Source of the DNA: Gnetum montanum
Taxonomy: Eukaryota > Streptophyta > Gnetopsida > Gnetales > Gnetaceae
Reading direction: 5' to 3'
DNA: 48,112 nt
Assembly: GCA_015680685.1 (NCBI GenBank)
Contig: MNCI01000651.1
Location: 422,894 to 471,005, forward strand
Under the pieces are notes generated by a model. It ran no database searches. It was not told where the DNA came from and saw only the letters and a list, made by a program, of their open reading frames with translations. Positions 44,960 through 48,112 of the stretch are shown here, piece by piece. Position 1 is the first letter of the stretch; the number at the start of each line of letters is the position of its first letter. Position numbers and translations under genes: made by a program.

Positions 44960-47131
44960 TGCTTAAGGAAAAGCTAGAGGAGGAGGAAGAACATCATCAC
45001 CATTGGGACCACTACCATCACCTCATGCTTGCATCATAACAAAAATAAAATAAAACATAAAAATATTTAATGAGTAACTAGTACCATCAAAACATAATCA
45101 TAAAATAACAAAAAAAAAACAAATATACAACCTAAACTAAAAATACCAAAAATATTAAAATAAAACTTAAAACCAAACCTTTGGAGGTTTTGAGGCAAGG
45201 TCCTTTGGAAAAAAGCTTAGAAGACTAGCCTATAAATAGTGAAGAATCTACTCTTCACTCATCTTAGTCTAGTCTATTTCCCCAAGATTTACACCTATTA
45301 GGATGTTCCTCCTCTCAACATCTATTCATTCAAGAGGCGCTTGGAAAAAGGTAACAATAATAGTCTTTCTAGAAGTAGTGGTGATCCAAGAAGCAAGGGA
45401 AGCAAACACTACCAAAGAGCCTTCAAACAACTTAAAGGCATCATCTACATGTATTTCCTATATGAACATTTCCAACTTTAAGCTCTTTATAACCTCTTCC
45501 TACAACCACTTGAGGTAGCTTTTTTTTCCCTTGTACTTTCACTTGTGGACCTTTTGTTTCTTATTCCATTCAAGGACCCAAGTGCAATAATCCCTTCAGT
45601 TTCTAATTTTATGAACCAAGATATCCATCTATATGTCATTCTTAGGGTTGCTCCTAGCTCGGGAAACCTTGCAGTGGATGACACTCCAATAGAACAACCA
45701 CTCAATTTCCTTAGTGTGTAAGAAGTCTTTATTGGCTACACAAGCCTCCATAAACTCCTTATGATCCCTAAGATCTCTGATTTCAGTTTCTTGTCATGTA
45801 TTTTAATTTTCTAATGCCATAACCTTTTCCCATAGGAATTCATTGGAGCATTGGCACTCCCAAGAAGTCCTAGCACATGAGAGGCACATTCAATGGTCCC
45901 CTTATATAACCTTCATGGAGCATTTTCCACATCATACAATAATGTAGGAAACTTCTCAAGCTCAACATCACGCTTAGGATCCCATCTAAATTTGGACACT
46001 ACAATAGCCATAATAAAATATACACATAAAAACAATAAGCAATAAAAGTAACCAAGAACACTTTAAACTACTAAGACCATGTGGGCCTAAAATGTAGAAT
46101 GCCATAAAAAATATAAAGCAAAATATAAAAAATATATAAATAGTAAAAACATTAAGGCAAAATATGCTATTATTCTTACCAACATTGGGAGCTATTTGTT
46201 GTAATCAATTGATTGTATCTTCCACCATGCCTTGCATGAACATAGTCTTGTCGAGAATCTCAATCCAAGGTTTTAAATGAAGCATAGAAGTCGATGCTTC
46301 TAGAAGAGGCTCAAGAACTATGATAAGTATGATCATCAAGACAATCAAATGACTATAAATTTAAAAAAAAAAATTGACGTAAAACTATAGAAAAAATGGT
46401 GAAACTAAAATGCATAAGTACCTGGAGTACTAGGTGGGATGTCAATGGGAGGTTCATCATCAAATGTAGAATCTTCAAATATGGCATCCAAGGCATCAAA
46501 TGCTTCATTTGGTACCCATTCATCATCCTCCTATCATCTTGGTGCTTCCTCTTCTTGGCATTTTTTCTTAGCCTCTACCACTACATGGGCTACCAAATCT
46601 TGTTGCTTCCCTACAAAAATGGCAAAGGAAAAACATAGAAAAAGCTAGCAAATTTTATGTTAAAAAAATGAATAACATAAAAATGTAACATTAAAAAATA
46701 TGCAAAATGATACAAGAAACAAAAATAAGAAAAATGTGATTAAAATATACCTAAAATAATGTGATGTACCTTGCCAAATCTAAGGGATATCTTCTTTCTT
46801 GTTAACTATTCAACAACAAGAACTATTCCTTCAACAAGTGGCCTTTCCAATTTTACCTTGGCTACACCATCAACCTCTACATGTACCTCTTTGTCTCTCT
46901 TGGAATTCCCAAGGACAATATAAGGTTCAATCCTCATGCTATCACAAAAAGAACAATGTGAATCACTAAACTTCTTAGTGGTAACTGATAGTGTTTCTCC
47001 AACATCTTCAACTAGTGGGTCTTGAACTTGCATAGCTAGAACAATATGTTTAACCCAAGTGATGAGTGGCGAGGTACCCCTACACTCAACCATACAAATA
47101 TAAGCATTTCATGCATGATCCAGTCAAACTC
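44960..47131 (-). pseudogene. E3 antisense gene, 3' exons only, cut by E4
   Basis: Homologue of the E1 antisense gene. Exon 4 remains from 47131 to about 46770: 'LITWVKHIVLAMQVQDP' against E1 'RPWVKHLFATTQSQDA', ending at donor GTACAT. Exon 5 (about 46600-46435) has 'EEEAPR' and an acidic end. Exon 6 (about 46290-46187) has 'FMQGMVED', followed by donor GTAAGA. Exon 7 (about 46010-45280) has 'RDYCTWVLEWNKKQKVHK' against E1 'KAFASKVRKWDEKNHKH'. The last exon (about 45030-44960) has 'GDGSGPNGDD', resembling E1's Gly/Pro/Asp C-terminus. Exons 1-3 would be beyond E4, outside the window. Stops in all exons. Confidence 0.75.
47127..47131. other. Putative target site of E4 (aactc)
   Basis: AACTC lies directly before the E4 LTR edge. 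The second copy would be outside the window. Confidence 0.4.
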
Positions 47132-47787
47132 TGTAGATGGGCTAGTTGTGATATCTAGATAGTTACTCATTGATCATAGTTCGTTGTCTTTCCACCTAGA
47201 CTAGTATTTTCTTTGTCACATATGGTTTAGTCCAAAGTGAGGTGTATGATGTGGCTTCTAACCTAGTGCTACTCCTAGAGGTAATGGAAGATAACTTTAA
47301 TTAAGCTAGCAGGAAAAGGGTGAAGAGAGTCTAACCTAGCCTAAGTGTGATGAGCATCCGTTCCTTAATCATCCGTATACATCTTGGACCTTGTGCATGA
47401 CTACCACTAGGATTACCAAATGCATGGCCTAGGTATGCTACCAAGTAGTTACACTTGAATGCTCATGACTAAGTCATACTCATTCCACGTTTAAGGAGTT
47501 TAGGGTGAAAAGATATTAACTATGAAAGCAATAAATAACAATAAAAATTGAATAATTAACCTAAGTGAATGCTGCAATGATGAAGTAATCTCGATCTTTA
47601 TTTTTGGTCATGTGTGTGTCCAAGTACATCACACTCAAATAAAGGCTTTGTACAATTACAATCATCACACTATGGGCATGCACTAGGGGAAAGGGTTGAG
47701 AAGAACTAAAAATGAACTAACTTCTATCTACTGACTAAAAACTAAGTGACTCTAAAAACTAACTCCTTTCCCATGTGCCCCATTGTG

Positions 47788-47795
47788 TATTTATA
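47788..47795 (-). promoter_or_regulatory. E4 LTR TATA box
   Basis: Minus-strand TATAAATA about 126 bp after the LTR start. Directly upstream of it are four GATATC palindromes (47814, 47828, 47848, 47876). Confidence 0.55.
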
Positions 47796-47921
47796 GGCTC
47801 ACATGATAACCACGATATCACATATCTGATATCACTTGTCAAGCCATGATATCGTGTACCTAATATTACATACATGATATCGCGAGTGCAATATTAGGGC
47901 CTAATGAATCACAATTCATCA

Positions 47922-47936
47922 TACCCCCACAACTAA
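47922..47936 (-). other. E4 polypurine tract
   Basis: Minus-strand AGTTGTGGGGGTA directly before the LTR start TGATGAATTG. Confidence 0.6.
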
Positions 47937-48112
47937 ATGAAAACTCGTCCTTGAGTCAAACAAAATAAGAACAATCTCCATTGATTACATAGTGGATAGT
48001 TATGGTATTATTTACTGACTAGGAATTCATTCATGCTATAGTGGAGAATTGAATACAACAAAATTAGGACACGAACACAAAAATTACAAAATTTTGTGGA
48101 ACTCATGTGGTT

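Larger units (their letters stand above)
3119..47131 (+). mobile_element. E3: oldest Tat-lineage Ty3/gypsy element, interrupted by E2 and E4
   Basis: E3 consists of 3119-6989 and 42438-47131, split by the E2 insertion at 6990-42437 (E2 plus one copy of the target site). In order it has a putative 5' LTR, a PBS-like site, gag, protease and an antisense gene on the minus strand. Its RT, integrase and 3' LTR lie to the right of E4, outside the window. Gag reads across the E2 insertion point: sequence before 6984 matches E1 gag up to about E1 13810, and sequence after 42438 resumes at E1 gag near 13815. It is highly diverged, with many stops and frameshifts. Its homology to E1 and E2 is clear in gag, protease and antisense exons 4 to 8. 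Confidence 0.8.
47132..48112 (-). mobile_element. E4: LTR retrotransposon 3' end, minus strand, runs off window
   Basis: Inserted in exon 4 of the E3 antisense gene, where homology to E1 stops at about 47131. Minus strand: internal end with 'CTCAAGGACGAGTTTTC' and a G-rich PPT, then an LTR from 47921 (TGATGAATTG) to 47132 (CATCTACA), 790 bp. The 'AAGGACGAGT ... GTGGGGG' ending is common in plant gypsy elements, but no coding domain is inside the window, so the family is open. Confidence 0.65.

Overview
This window is repetitive DNA from a large plant genome. I see no host gene, tRNA, rRNA or CRISPR array. Almost all of it is a nest of LTR retrotransposons, at least three of them from one lineage. 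That lineage is Ty3/gypsy, Tat-type: its pol carries RT, a degenerate RNase H, a second complete RNase H and integrase, and the elements are 17-18 kb long. The large old nested elements fit a gymnosperm or another giant-genome seed plant, but the sequence does not fix the species. There is one unresolved base (N) at 37782.

Layout: (1) 1-3118 is AT-rich and looks like the 3' LTR and internal edge of an old minus-strand element (E5, tentative). (2) E3, plus strand, starts at about 3119 (5' LTR about 3119-4342), runs through gag to 6984, is interrupted by E2, resumes at 42438 with the rest of gag-protease, and continues to 47131, where E4 interrupts it. (3) E2, minus strand, occupies 6990-42432 (LTRs 40557-42432 and 6990-8847, TSD gtaag/gtgag). 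It is itself interrupted by E1. (4) E1, plus strand, 9878-27094, is a structurally complete 17,217-bp element with LTRs 9878-10993 and 25940-27094 and a perfect 5-bp TSD (TCATG). (5) E4, minus strand, begins at 47132 with a 790-bp 3' LTR and leaves the window. Insertion order is E3, then E2, then E1. E4 entered E3 at an unknown time.

The unusual content is inside the Tat elements. Between protease and RT, all three carry an antisense, multi-exon gene. In E1 eight exons can be joined with GT-AG introns and consistent reading phase (about 1,053 codons once one 1-nt deletion is allowed for). It has its own TATA box, start codon and AATAAA signal. E2 keeps the same TATA position, start codon and most intron borders; E3 keeps the 3' exons. 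Exon 2 resembles the FCP1/NIF-type HAD phosphatase fold, but the catalytic aspartates are replaced in both E1 and E2, which suggests a captured host domain kept as a non-enzymatic module. A splice acceptor is conserved just upstream of the RT start in E1 and E2, so the antisense gene may lie inside an intron of the sense pol transcript.

A second unexplained feature is an array of small stem-loops (stem GTC/GAC, GCC/GGC or ATC/GAT, six-base loop YRNNAN) followed by TAAACTA. They occur in the sense orientation at up to three places per element: after protease, before RT and after integrase. The stem bases covary between units and between elements. E1 also carries clusters of the perfect palindrome GCGTATACGC in its LTRs, its leader and the 5' part of the antisense gene. 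All coding regions are now broken. In E1, the stop codons are all of the kind produced by C-to-T (or G-to-A) transitions, as expected for methylated, silenced DNA.
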